From Chryseobacterium sp. JV274 (lineage in GTDB: Bacteria > Bacteroidota > Bacteroidia > Flavobacteriales > Weeksellaceae): a stretch of DNA of 64,000 nucleotides. Of this stretch, positions 1-8,716 are shown piece by piece. Below the pieces are notes generated by a model. The model searched no databases. It worked only from the letters and a program-made list of their open reading frames with translations, and was not told the DNA's origin. The stretch is taken from the NCBI RefSeq assembly GCF_903969135.1, contig NZ_LR824569.1:4547001-4611000 (forward strand), in the 5' to 3' direction. The number at the start of each line of letters is the position of its first letter. Positions within the stretch are counted from its first letter, which is position 1. The translations under genes were made by a program, and so were the position numbers.

Positions 1-1635
1 AATGACATTTTTAAACTGTTCTTTTTCAAAATTTTCAATGTCGAAGGCGTGAAGTTCATCTACAGGAGCAATATTCATCGCAGTTACGCTTTTGTTCCCG
101 TTCATTTTATGGGTAAAGTTATCTGCCAGTTTCAACAGTTTGCTTCCTGCTTTTGCCGTCTCAAAAGAGAGAAGAACTCTGTATTTTGTATCATTATCCT
201 CTTGTTCATCTTCTTCAATCATTGATTTTTTTCCTTTGAAAAGGTAATTGATAAAATCCAGGCATGGCCCTGTCATAAACGTTGTAAATAACGCCATGAT
301 AACAAGCATCGCGAAAAGCTCAGGCCCCAGTACTCCTAAATCATAACCGATATTAAGAACGATAAGCTCTGTAAGCCCCCGGGTATTCATCAAGGCGCCT
401 ATGGTGAGACTGTCTTTCCAGCTTATTCTTAAAAACCTTGCGGTAAGGGCGCTTCCTACGAATTTCCCGGTAACAGCTGTTAAAATAATCAATCCGCCGA
501 TTTTCCAAAGATGAGGATCATTCAATAGCCCGATCTGGGTTCTTAATCCCGTAAATACAAAGAAAAGAGGCAGTAGTAAAACCAAGGCAACATCTTCTAT
601 TTTTTCTATGAAAAGATTCCTGAATTTTATGTTTTCCGGCATAATGGCTCCGGCCATAAATGCTCCGAAAAGTGCGTGAATCCCAATAACTTCTGTGGCA
701 TATGACGAGATGATAAGAATTAAGAAAAATACAGCAACCAGTGATTTGCTGATGAAACCTTTTCCTTTCTGTGATTCAGCAATTCTATTCAGAAACGGTC
801 TTACCGCCTTTATCATAATGAAAACATAGAGAATAGCCATTAAGATAACGAATACTGATCCTGAGAAAGAGCCTGCTTTTACCACAGCAATTACCGCTGC
901 TAAAATACACCATGCTGTAATATCGTCAGCTGCCGCACAGGTGATTACTACGGTCCCTATCTTGGTTTTGTGAAGGTTTCTTTCCTGAACGATTCTTGCC
1001 AAAACCGGAAACGCTGTGATACTCATCGCAATAGCTATAAACAAGGCAAATGAGCTGAACTGAATACCTTCCGGTGCAAATTCTTTATAAATAAAATAAG
1101 AAAGTCCCACTCCTAATGCAAAAGGAAAAATAATACTTGCGTGGCTGATCACTACGGCATCATGTGCCTTTTTTCTCAGAACACTAAGGTCAAGCTCCAT
1201 TCCGACAATATACATGAAGAGAATAAGACCAATCTGACTTAAAAATTGTAGATTAGGAAGAGATTCTTTCGGAAAGATAAAGGCAGAAAGTTCCGGGAAA
1301 TACAATCCGAAAAGTGACGGCCCCAAAACAATACCTGCAATCATCTCACCAATTACGGAAGGCTGTTTCAGCTTTATACAGATCCATCCGAAAAGTTTGG
1401 CTACCAGAATAATGGTCACGATTTGGGTAAGAAGAAGTGCCAAAGGATGATGAAGATTCGCTAGAAAAGAATCTGCGAAATTTTCCCACATCGTAGCCCC
1501 TGTAGCTTTGCTCGGAGTAATATTTTCTCCGATTTCCAGTGTTTTGCCCTGGATAAAAAACCAGTACATAAGGCAAGAAAAGAATGCAATGGTACTGATA
1601 TAAAAGATAATATTTTTGTATTTCCCCAAATTCAT
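1..1635 (-). CDS. Cation:proton antiporter, CPA2 type (partial, C-terminus beyond window)
   Basis: The frame is open from ATG at 1635 to the left edge (545 codons), so the C-terminus is missing. The product is a polytopic membrane protein. After an N-terminal membrane segment and a linker it has typical CPA2 antiporter segments such as KQPSVIGEMIAGIVLGPSLF, LILFMYIVGMELD and AFPVLARIV, then the AADDITAW signature that carries the ion-binding Asp pair in this superfamily. The last visible part, after about residue 460, is a soluble cytoplasmic extension. The family exchanges Na+ or K+ for H+ at the inner membrane. The ion specificity cannot be read from the sequence. The gene appears monocistronic, with about 100 bp to the next gene. 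Confidence 0.9.
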   Translation of the reverse strand, partial: MNLGKYKNIIFYISTIAFFSCLMYWFFIQGKTLEIGENITPSKATGATMWENFADSFLANLHHPLALLLTQIVTIILVAKLFGWICIKLKQPSVIGEMIAGIVLGPSLFGLYFPELSAFIFPKESLPNLQFLSQIGLILFMYIVGMELDLSVLRKKAHDAVVISHASIIFPFALGVGLSYFIYKEFAPEGIQFSSFALFIAIAMSITAFPVLARIVQERNLHKTKIGTVVITCAAADDITAWCILAAVIAVVKAGSFSGSVFVILMAILYVFIMIKAVRPFLNRIAESQKGKGFISKSLVAVFFLILIISSYATEVIGIHALFGAFMAGAIMPENIKFRNLFIEKIEDVALVLLLPLFFVFTGLRTQIGLLNDPHLWKIGGLIILTAVTGKFVGSALTARFLRISWKDSLTIGALMNTRGLTELIVLNIGYDLGVLGPELFAMLVIMALFTTFMTGPCLDFINYLFKGKKSMIEEDEQEDNDTKYRVLLSFETAKAGSKLLKLADNFTHKMNGNKSVTAMNIAPVDELHAFDIENFEKEQFKNVI

Positions 1636-1732
1636 GATTCCAATATTTTGATGCAAAGTTGATAAGAATATATTGAGATTAAAATACTCTTGTTTTTAAA
1701 TGTAATGAATGTTCTAAAAAATGTAATAAAAT

Positions 1733-2122
1733 CTATTTGAATGAATAGCCCAATCCGACTCCTATTTTCCAGCTGCCATTCTGATCCGTCGTTTTGGAAT
1801 TATAATAAGCAGGAATCTGAAAGGCAATTCTTTTGTAAACTATAGTAAGACCTGCTCCCAATGTAGGCATAATAGGACTGTTTTTGGTTCCTGATGACCT
1901 GTCTTCTTTAATCCTTAATGAAGGAAGCATTCCCAATATAAATTTTATATGTTTGTGATTAATACTTACATTTGGTCCTGTAAAGTTAATAAAAGCACCA
2001 TGATCTACATATCCGGCCACTGCAATCCCGTTAAAAAGAGAAACCTTAATTTTTGAAGGGATTTCCTGAGAAAAACACAAGCCGGATATGAGAAGCCCTG
2101 CAGCATAGAAAAAGTTTTTCAT
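1733..2122 (-). CDS. Small secreted protein of unknown function, possibly outer-membrane
   Basis: This 129-residue protein starts with a clear signal peptide (MKNFFYAAGLLISGLCFSQ, cleavage probably after Ser-Gln). The rest alternates short hydrophobic and polar stretches and ends in GVGLGYSFK, a terminal aromatic beta-strand typical of small outer-membrane barrels. I chose ATG 2122 rather than 2164 because a TAnnTTTG promoter element sits at 2152-2145, downstream of the longer start. I do not recognise the family. Confidence 0.6.
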   Translation of the reverse strand: MKNFFYAAGLLISGLCFSQEIPSKIKVSLFNGIAVAGYVDHGAFINFTGPNVSINHKHIKFILGMLPSLRIKEDRSSGTKNSPIMPTLGAGLTIVYKRIAFQIPAYYNSKTTDQNGSWKIGVGLGYSFK

Positions 2123-2144
2123 TATAAAATCAATTAATTCTATG

Positions 2145-2152
2145 CAAAAATA
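2145..2152 (-). promoter_or_regulatory. Bacteroidota -7 promoter element (TATTTTTG) of the small secreted protein
   Basis: On the minus strand this reads TATTTTTG, matching TAnnTTTG, 22 nt before ATG 2122. It decides the start of the downstream gene. Confidence 0.55.
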
Positions 2153-2232
2153 AATCGATTTCACACTGAAAAAGGAGTGCTGTAATAAAGGCGGGATATT
2201 CTGTAACGAAACCGTAAATATTTGAAGAAGGA

Positions 2233-2943
2233 TTATTTCCCGAATAACTCCATCAAGGAATTTTTATAGGTATCTCCAATCTGAAGTTTCAGAAAGGTAT
2301 GGTCCTCAGTGGCGATTGTTGTAATAATTTCATTCGTTGAAAATACCTTAATGGAGGAAAGTGCAATGATCTCTTTTTTGTTGATCTGAGCAAAATCTTT
2401 GGCTGGAAGCATTTCCAGAAGATTTTTAAAATTCAGGTTTTTTAATACGATGGTGGTTCCATCACTGAGAATGATATCTTTATCCCTGCTGTCAATTTCA
2501 GAGGTTTTGATATACGAGATCTGTTCTGTGAATATGACGGTTTTGCCGATATTGGTATTCCATTCTATAAAGTCTTTTTTAGGAAGATTTTCCACCAGTT
2601 CTTTAGCTTTTTCGAAGGCCTGGATCAGTCTTTCTTTTTTGATAGGTTTTCTTACGTAATCTACCACATTCAGATCGAAAGCTTCAGCTGCATATTCTTT
2701 ATAAGCGGTTGTAAAGATAATTTTTTTTGACCCTGAAATAATTTCAGCCACCTGAAGTCCGGTCATTCCGGGCATTTCAATATCCAGAATACACAGATTA
2801 CAGTCAAGGTTATCTATTTCATTCAAAAAGATTTTAGGATCATTGAATGCTTTTACCACTTCTACATTGTCGATCTGTTCACATAGAAGTTTTAAATAGC
2901 TGATGGCTAATAACTCATCATCCAGAATAACGCATTTTATCAT
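2233..2943 (-). CDS. LytTR-family response regulator
   Basis: This 236-residue protein has an N-terminal receiver domain (acidic pair DDE at residues 8-10, phospho-acceptor Asp in CILDIEMPGMTGLQ near residue 54, TTAYKEYA switch region and the Lys in VRKPIKK). A C-terminal LytTR DNA-binding domain follows (from about residue 135, containing DIILSDGTTIVLKNL). Such regulators bind promoter DNA after phosphorylation by a LytS-type kinase. The start overlaps the end of the upstream kinase gene by 26 bp, so the two are translationally coupled partners. It is the last gene of the ald operon. Confidence 0.93.
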   Translation of the reverse strand: MIKCVILDDELLAISYLKLLCEQIDNVEVVKAFNDPKIFLNEIDNLDCNLCILDIEMPGMTGLQVAEIISGSKKIIFTTAYKEYAAEAFDLNVVDYVRKPIKKERLIQAFEKAKELVENLPKKDFIEWNTNIGKTVIFTEQISYIKTSEIDSRDKDIILSDGTTIVLKNLNFKNLLEMLPAKDFAQINKKEIIALSSIKVFSTNEIITTIATEDHTFLKLQIGDTYKNSLMELFGK

Positions 2944-3691
2944 AGAATTCTCCTAAATTGATTTTTAATTCTGCAGTAAAGACTCCATTTTTTGAACTTC
3001 TTTCCAGGTGGTAGTACGTGCTGTAGATCATTTTAAGCCTTTGATCAAAAGACTGACTTCCGAAACCGCTTTTTTCCTTTTCCAGAATATTCTTTAACGA
3101 AGCTTTATTGCTTACTTTCATTGTGAAAATACCATTTTCAAGCTCCATATAAATGGAAATAAAAGAATCCTGAGCCAGGAAATCCGTATGTTTAAAGGCA
3201 TTTTCAATAAGATCCACAGAAATCAGCGGAGCAAATACCTTTTCTTCATACAAAGGATCAGATTTATTAATCCTTGATTTGATTCTGAAGTCAAAAAGTG
3301 GGTTGATCTTGATCTTATTAATTTCAATAAGGCTTAAAGCAAAATTGAGTTCCTCTTTCGGGCTTACATACTTATTATTGCTTTCATATAAAATATAATC
3401 CAGTACATTGGCCAGTTTATCCAGTGACATATACGTCTGATAAGCATGAGACTGAACTGAATTAAGAATATTTTTAAACAAATGCGGATTCAGCTTTGTA
3501 CCGATATGTTCCAGACGGACTTCATTCAGGCGCTGTTCAATAAGTTTGTTGGTTTCCGATAATTTGGTATTTCTCTGCTTCAGTTTCTGATTCTGGCTGA
3601 AAAGGTAAATACTGGTCGTAAGAAACAGGAAAATGGCAAAAACTCCGATGAATATCAGATAATCATGAATCATGTAGTAATTGCCGTCCAT
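2918..3691 (-). CDS. LytS/YehU-type sensor histidine kinase
   Basis: This 257-residue kinase has one membrane helix (about residues 9-31), a short coiled coil (residues 35-60) and a His_kinase domain. The H-box is LNPHLFKNILNSV. An N-box (DLIENAFKH) and a degenerate G-box (GFGSQSFDQRLKMIY) follow. There is almost no extracytoplasmic domain, so the signal is probably sensed in the membrane or cytoplasm or through a partner. It lies 15 bp downstream of the small anchored protein and overlaps its response regulator. Confidence 0.9.
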   Translation of the reverse strand: MDGNYYMIHDYLIFIGVFAIFLFLTTSIYLFSQNQKLKQRNTKLSETNKLIEQRLNEVRLEHIGTKLNPHLFKNILNSVQSHAYQTYMSLDKLANVLDYILYESNNKYVSPKEELNFALSLIEINKIKINPLFDFRIKSRINKSDPLYEEKVFAPLISVDLIENAFKHTDFLAQDSFISIYMELENGIFTMKVSNKASLKNILEKEKSGFGSQSFDQRLKMIYSTYYHLERSSKNGVFTAELKINLGEFYDKMRYSG

Positions 3692-3706
3692 ACTGTGGTA
3701 TTAAAA

Positions 3707-4078
3707 CTATTTAAGTTTTTTAAGACCGTTTACCATCACTGTTTCTTCACATTTTTCATACGTGATTTCGTAAGACGGATTTTTTTCAGGATAGGTTAAA
3801 AGATAGCTCGGACAAGGTTTCTTTTGTGCATGACTGCGGTCAAAATCTACTTTTCCTTTGGTAATGATACTGTCTTTTATAAATTTTTCATCAATCTTGT
3901 AGGCTGCCATTGCACTTTTGGCCTCGTCAGAATATTTGAATTCTTTAGAAAGACTTTCAGCAATAACACGGCTGTTCGGTAAATAGCCACTGCAGCTTGC
4001 CCCTTTTTTGTTTAAAATAAAAAATACGAGTAAAAGCCCCGGAATGAAGCCTATTGCATAAAATTTCAGTTTTTTCAT
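3707..4078 (-). CDS. Small membrane-anchored or secreted protein, unknown function
   Basis: This 123-residue protein has an N-terminal hydrophobic segment (residues 5-22) ending near GASCSG, so it is a signal anchor or a weak lipobox. The remainder is a small hydrophilic extracytoplasmic domain with two further Cys (in KKPCPSYLLTYP and YEKCEETV) that could form a disulfide. It overlaps the stop codon of ald by one base (TAATG), which implies translational coupling. Its position between ald and the sensor kinase makes an accessory role in signalling possible, but that is only inference. Confidence 0.65.
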   Translation of the reverse strand: MKKLKFYAIGFIPGLLLVFFILNKKGASCSGYLPNSRVIAESLSKEFKYSDEAKSAMAAYKIDEKFIKDSIITKGKVDFDRSHAQKKPCPSYLLTYPEKNPSYEITYEKCEETVMVNGLKKLK

Positions 4079-5268
4079 TAGAAAATTAAAAGATTGATAT
4101 CGTGGTACGTAAGTCCGAAACGGTCGCAGATGATCTTCTTGGTATGTCTTCCTTTGTACATATATAAGCTCTGCTTCATTTCGTTTTTGCGGATCAGCAT
4201 GTTTTCAAAGCCGCCCTCTTCGTCATAATTTAAAATATAGGAAAGGAAGAAATTCGAGATAGCCTTAGTGGTAGTTCTCGGCATTCTTGAGGTAAGGTTC
4301 GGAAGTCCGCAGTGGATAACACCGTGTTTTATGACATAAGGATCTTCCATGTTAGTTAGTTCTGAGGTTTCAATAACTTTACCGTTGTCTATAGTGATAT
4401 CAATAATGACACTTCCTTTTTTCATTTTCATCACCATATCTTCAGTGACGATAGGAGTCATATTCAATCTTGGCAGCGCTCCTATCACTACATCAGCACG
4501 TCTTAAACTTTTGCTGAGTTCTTTAGGATCAATAATGGAAGTCGGTACTCGGCTGTCAACAATGGTATGAAGTCTTCTCAGTTTAGATAGAGAGTTGTCG
4601 AAAACTTTCACACTGGCTCCTAAACCTATTGCTGCTTTTGTAGCAAATTCACCTACAATTCCGGCTCCAAGAATCACTACTTCTGCAGGTCTTACTCCTG
4701 TAATGCCTCCCAACATTAAGCCGTTGGATAAAGCTAATAATTCTGAAGCATATAAAATGGAAACAGTTCCTGCAATTTCACCGATTAATCTCACCAGTGC
4801 CAGCTGTTTGTATTCATCAACGATAAATTCAAAGGCAATGGCATTTATTTTTTTCTCTGCAAGCTTTAAGAAATATTCCTTGTCTCTGAGATTGATCTGA
4901 AGTGCCGAAACCAGATAAGTATTAGGTTTCATGTACTCAATTTCGTCTTCGGTAGGAGGGTTTACCTTCAGAATAAGATCCTGCCCGAAAGCTTCTTTAG
5001 GATCATTCGTGATCTTTGCTCCTGATTCGGAATATTGTAAATCTGTAAAAAACGAACCTTCCCCAGACCCGGATTCTATAATAATCTCATGGCCATGCTC
5101 TACCAACACCTGTACGGCATCAGGAGTAATGCAGGTTCTCCTCTCGTTGAGACAGGTCTCTTTAGGAATTCCAATACTGAACTGTTTTCCCTTTTTAATA
5201 ACCTCCAATTTTTCCTCTTTCGGCATCAATTCTTCTTCTGTGAAAGGAGTAAAAATATTTGTACTCAT
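4078..5268 (-). CDS. ald: Alanine dehydrogenase
   Basis: This 396-residue enzyme interconverts L-alanine with pyruvate and ammonia using NAD(H). The N-terminal catalytic domain starts with IGIPKETCLNERRTCITPDAV, carrying the substrate-binding Arg and Lys positions of the AlaDH/PNT family. The Rossmann nucleotide-binding domain has VVILGAGIVGEFATKAAIGLGA. It is slightly longer than the classic enzyme of about 370 residues because of N- and C-terminal extensions. It is the first gene of an operon with a small anchored protein and a two-component system. Confidence 0.9.
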   Translation of the reverse strand: MSTNIFTPFTEEELMPKEEKLEVIKKGKQFSIGIPKETCLNERRTCITPDAVQVLVEHGHEIIIESGSGEGSFFTDLQYSESGAKITNDPKEAFGQDLILKVNPPTEDEIEYMKPNTYLVSALQINLRDKEYFLKLAEKKINAIAFEFIVDEYKQLALVRLIGEIAGTVSILYASELLALSNGLMLGGITGVRPAEVVILGAGIVGEFATKAAIGLGASVKVFDNSLSKLRRLHTIVDSRVPTSIIDPKELSKSLRRADVVIGALPRLNMTPIVTEDMVMKMKKGSVIIDITIDNGKVIETSELTNMEDPYVIKHGVIHCGLPNLTSRMPRTTTKAISNFFLSYILNYDEEGGFENMLIRKNEMKQSLYMYKGRHTKKIICDRFGLTYHDINLLIF

Positions 5269-5319
5269 CCTTAAATTAAATTATGTCTTACAGATTGTTA
5301 TTTACACTCAATTTATGAG

Positions 5320-5327
5320 CAAAGATA
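5320..5327 (-). promoter_or_regulatory. -7 promoter element (TATCTTTG) of the ald operon
   Basis: The minus strand reads TATCTTTG, matching TAnnTTTG, about 50 nt before the ald ATG and just past the end of tsaE. It suggests that ald has its own promoter. Confidence 0.5.
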
Positions 5328-5335
5328 CATAATAT

Positions 5336-5743
5336 TTAATCGAATGAAACTTCTCTGTTTTCACCCGTGTTCACAATACTCATTGTGTGATAGTTGAGAC
5401 CGTAAAGCTCCTCTTCATACACTTCCGGCCACTCGATAATGCATAAAAAAGAGTTGTCCAGATATTCTTCAATTCCGATATCATAGACTTCTTCAATGTT
5501 TTTTAAACGGTAAAGATCAAAATGATATACCTTTCCTTTTTCCGTATTATATTCATTGACAATAGAGTAGGTAGGGGAGTTTACCTCATCCTTGCTGCCC
5601 ATATTTTTAAGCAGAAATTGGGTGAAAGTGGTTTTTCCTGCTCCCAGATTTCCCTTTAGTAACAGGATATTATGTTTTAATTCCGGAATGATGCTATCAA
5701 CAACTTTCTGCCAGTCTTCGATTGTATGTATAGTGAATTGCAT
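5336..5743 (-). CDS. tsaE: tRNA threonylcarbamoyladenosine biosynthesis ATPase TsaE
   Basis: This 135-residue P-loop protein assists TsaB and TsaD in making t6A37 in tRNAs that read ANN codons. The Walker A motif GNLGAGKTT is at residues 31-39. NSPTYSIVNEY and HFDLYRL, both characteristic of TsaE, follow. The length is normal for the family. It is divergently transcribed from dnaG with 99 bp between the starts. Confidence 0.93.
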   Translation of the reverse strand: MQFTIHTIEDWQKVVDSIIPELKHNILLLKGNLGAGKTTFTQFLLKNMGSKDEVNSPTYSIVNEYNTEKGKVYHFDLYRLKNIEEVYDIGIEEYLDNSFLCIIEWPEVYEEELYGLNYHTMSIVNTGENREVSFD

Positions 5744-5759
5744 ATGCTAATTTATTTTG

Positions 5760-5767
5760 CAAAAATA
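5760..5767 (-). promoter_or_regulatory. -7 promoter element (TATTTTTG) of tsaE
   Basis: The minus strand has TATTTTTG 16 nt before the tsaE ATG, a good match to TAnnTTTG. Confidence 0.5.
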
Positions 5768-5830
5768 ATGATAAAACCTACTAAATATAATGCACATGTA
5801 TTATATAATTGTAAGGTTTTTTTTTATGTG

Positions 5831-5838
5831 TATTTTTG
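5831..5838 (+). promoter_or_regulatory. -7 promoter element (TATTTTTG) of dnaG, leaderless arrangement
   Basis: TATTTTTG lies exactly 4 nt before the dnaG ATG at 5843, with a possible -33 TTG at 5809-5811. Transcription would start at or next to the A of the start codon. Confidence 0.55.
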
Positions 5839-5842
5839 TACT

Positions 5843-7828
5843 ATGATTTCCAAACAGACCATTGATAAGATATTCTCCACAATCCGGGTTGAAGAGATTG
5901 TGGGCGAGTATGTGCAGTTGAAAAGAGCAGGGTCTAACTTTAAAGGGCTCAGTCCTTTTCATGAAGAAAAATCTCCGAGTTTTGTTGTTTCACCAAGCAA
6001 ACAGATCTGGAAAGATTTCTCAACCGGAAAGGGAGGAACCGCCATCTCTTTCCTTATGGAAATTGAGAATTTTACCTATCCTGAAGCCCTTCGCCATGCG
6101 GCAAAAAAGTACGGAATTGAAATTGAAGAAGATCTGCGTGAAATTTCCGAAGAAGCAAAACATGCACAGACTGAAAAAGATCTTTTATATAAAATTCATG
6201 AAGTTGCCAATACGTATTTCCAAGAAATTCTTTGGGATGAAGAAGAGGGAAGAAGTATCGGATTGGCTTATTTTAAAGAAAGAGAGCTAAAGGACGATAT
6301 TATCAGAAAATTCCAGCTGGGATATTCTCCTGAAAAGAAGAATGCCTTTACTGCTTATGCACTGGAAAAAGGATATACCAAGGAAATTCTTGAAAGATCC
6401 GGACTTTCTATTTTCCCGGAAAATACTCCTGCAGGAGTAGACCGTTTCAGGGAACGTGTGATTTTTCCTATTCACAGTTTTTCAGGAAGGGTTCTGGGTT
6501 TTGGGGCAAGGATTCTTAAGAATAACGTTAAAACTGCAAAATATCTTAATTCGCCGGAAACGGAGATTTATCATAAATCCAATGTTCTTTACGGATTAAA
6601 TCAAAGTAAACAGGCGATTTCAAGAAAGAACGGCTGTCTTTTGGTGGAAGGATATATGGATGTGATTTCACTTCATATGTCCGGAATTGAAAATGTAGTG
6701 GCCAGTTCCGGAACGTCTTTAACAACGGAGCAGATCAAACTGATCAAAAGGCTTACAGAAAACGTAACGATTCTTTTTGATGGTGATAATGCCGGTATCA
6801 AAGCCAGTTTCCGAAGTATCGATATGCTGTTGACAGAAGGAATGAACATCCGTGTCTTGCTTTTCCCTGATGGAGATGACCCGGATTCATTTGCCAGAAA
6901 ACATCCGCAGGAATACGTAGAAAAGTATATTGAAAACGAAGCGATGGATTTCATCGACTTCAAAGCGGAAATTCTGTTGAGGGATGTTGGTAATGACCCT
7001 ATTAAAAAAGCAGAAGCGATAAGGGATATCGTGAAATCTGTTTCTTTTGTACAGAATGCATTGAAAAGGGAAGTTTACCTTAAAGAGGTTTCCAATAAAT
7101 TCGGACTTTCTGAGCAGAGTCTTTTCAATGAGCTTGATGTTCAGAAGCAGATCACACAGAATCAGACCCATCATGTTCAGCAGCAACAGAAGGAAAAGGC
7201 AGCTCCAAAGATGGAGATTGTTCCTCTGGAAAAGGAAAAAGAAGATCCTTTCCTGTTTGATGTACTGTTTATGGAGAATAAGCTGGTAGATCACATGCTG
7301 ATGTTTGGAGATATTATTTTGAAAAGGAAAAATGAGCAGAATGAAGAATATCAGATTACGGTTATTGAAGAAATTCTCCATCATTTTGAAGAAGAACAGT
7401 ATATATTTTTAGTCAAAGAAAATGAGATTATTATCAACCAGGTGAGAGAGGGAATTCAGAAAGATGAACTTAGAAGTGGAAACTTTTTTGTATCTTTTAT
7501 GGATGAAGAGATTACCACAAAGGTTGTGGATGCTTTGATTCCGCTGGATGATCTTGAAAACTGGGCTTCCAGAAATATTTATCCTCCCAATTATGGAGAT
7601 AAAGTGGCAGATCAGATCCAGGGAGATGTTTTATTGCATAAATACAGATATATTGATTATTTAATTACAGAAACAGCTAAAGAACTTGATCAGTACAGTA
7701 CTACAGATGAAGGGAAATATTATGAGCTTATCAAGAAAATTACCTTATTGAAACAGGCTTCGATGCGATTGAGCAATATCATCGAATATTCGCCTATCAA
7801 AGGAATCTATGGAGATCGAAAAAGATAG
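5843..7828 (+). CDS. dnaG: DNA primase with degenerate zinc-binding domain
   Basis: This 661-residue protein makes RNA primers for replication. I chose ATG 5843 because MISKQTIDKI begins the primase homology and a promoter lies just upstream. The CHC2-type zinc domain is recognisable (GLSPFHEEKSPSF), but of the usual Cys-His-Cys-Cys ligands only His40 remains; Ser37, Asp58 and Thr61 replace the cysteines. The Toprim core is intact: VEGYMDV, then LFDGDNAG and PDGDDPDSFARK. A C-terminal region of about 250 residues should contact the DnaB helicase. The terminal domain is poorly conserved, as is usual. Confidence 0.95.
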   Translation: MISKQTIDKIFSTIRVEEIVGEYVQLKRAGSNFKGLSPFHEEKSPSFVVSPSKQIWKDFSTGKGGTAISFLMEIENFTYPEALRHAAKKYGIEIEEDLREISEEAKHAQTEKDLLYKIHEVANTYFQEILWDEEEGRSIGLAYFKERELKDDIIRKFQLGYSPEKKNAFTAYALEKGYTKEILERSGLSIFPENTPAGVDRFRERVIFPIHSFSGRVLGFGARILKNNVKTAKYLNSPETEIYHKSNVLYGLNQSKQAISRKNGCLLVEGYMDVISLHMSGIENVVASSGTSLTTEQIKLIKRLTENVTILFDGDNAGIKASFRSIDMLLTEGMNIRVLLFPDGDDPDSFARKHPQEYVEKYIENEAMDFIDFKAEILLRDVGNDPIKKAEAIRDIVKSVSFVQNALKREVYLKEVSNKFGLSEQSLFNELDVQKQITQNQTHHVQQQQKEKAAPKMEIVPLEKEKEDPFLFDVLFMENKLVDHMLMFGDIILKRKNEQNEEYQITVIEEILHHFEEEQYIFLVKENEIIINQVREGIQKDELRSGNFFVSFMDEEITTKVVDALIPLDDLENWASRNIYPPNYGDKVADQIQGDVLLHKYRYIDYLITETAKELDQYSTTDEGKYYELIKKITLLKQASMRLSNIIEYSPIKGIYGDRKR

Positions 7829-7940
7829 TTTTTAAGTCAGTTTTTTTGGTATTCTATGACAAAAAGTCCTATAAAATTTTAGGAATAAATATTGTAATTT
7901 AAACATCGAGAATAATATAAAAATAATACATAATAGAAAT

Positions 7941-8627
7941 ATGGACATTAAAAAGGATTTCAGAGACTTCTCTGTAAAACATTTAGGAAACAACGGTTTG
8001 GTTACCGATCAGTATATGGGAATGTATGGCCCAACGAATCTTACTCCGTACATCATGGAAGAAAGAAGATTAAACGTTGCTCAGATGGACGTTTTCTCCC
8101 GTTTGATGATGGACAGAATTATCTTCCTGGGAACAGGTATTGATGATCAGGTGGCAAACATCGTTACGGCACAGCTTTTATTCTTAGAAAGTGCTGACCC
8201 ATCAAAAGATATTCAGATCTATATCAACTCTCCCGGCGGAAGTGTTTATGCAGGTTTAGGTATTTATGACACCATGCAGATCATTAAGCCAGATGTAGCT
8301 ACTATCTGTACAGGGATGGCTGCTTCAATGGGAGCTGTATTATTGGTTGCCGGAGAAAAAGGAAAACGTTCTGCGCTTAAGCACTCAAGAGTAATGATTC
8401 ACCAGCCTTCAGGAGGTGCTCAGGGAGTTGCTTCTGATATGGAGATCAACTTGAGAGAGATGCTGAAATTGAAGCAGGAACTTTATGAAATTATCGGTCA
8501 CCATTCAGGACAAACTTACGAGTGGGTAGAAAAATCTTCTGACAGAGATTACTGGATGACTTCTGAGGAAGCTAAAGGCTACGGAATGGTAGATGAGGTT
8601 CTTCAAAGATCTACAGAGAAAAAATAA
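7941..8627 (+). CDS. clpP: ATP-dependent Clp protease proteolytic subunit
   Basis: This 228-residue serine peptidase forms the barrel that degrades substrates unfolded by ClpX or ClpA/C. The nucleophile Ser129 lies in GMAASMGAV and the catalytic His154 in RVMIHQPSGG; the Asp is expected near residue 205. The N-terminal extension of about 15 residues relative to the E. coli enzyme could be a propeptide. It follows dnaG after 112 bp and is closed by a strong terminator, so it probably forms its own unit. Confidence 0.96.
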   Translation: MDIKKDFRDFSVKHLGNNGLVTDQYMGMYGPTNLTPYIMEERRLNVAQMDVFSRLMMDRIIFLGTGIDDQVANIVTAQLLFLESADPSKDIQIYINSPGGSVYAGLGIYDTMQIIKPDVATICTGMAASMGAVLLVAGEKGKRSALKHSRVMIHQPSGGAQGVASDMEINLREMLKLKQELYEIIGHHSGQTYEWVEKSSDRDYWMTSEEAKGYGMVDEVLQRSTEKK

Positions 8628-8645
8628 TTGATTGTAAAATCATAA

Positions 8646-8677
8646 GAAACCGCACCGATTTGGTGCGGTTTTTTTTG
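8646..8677 (+). terminator. Intrinsic terminator after clpP
   Basis: AACCGCACC (8648-8656), loop of 5, GGTGCGGTT (8662-8670), then a run of T. The stem is perfect over 9 bp. Confidence 0.9.
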
Positions 8678-8716
8678 TTGGATTAATTATGAATTTTAAA
8701 CTGTATTGACTGTTTA

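Noticed and set aside
3707..4078. Assigning a DUF name to the small ald-linked protein
   Set aside because: I could not match it to a domain with any motif beyond the N-terminal anchor.
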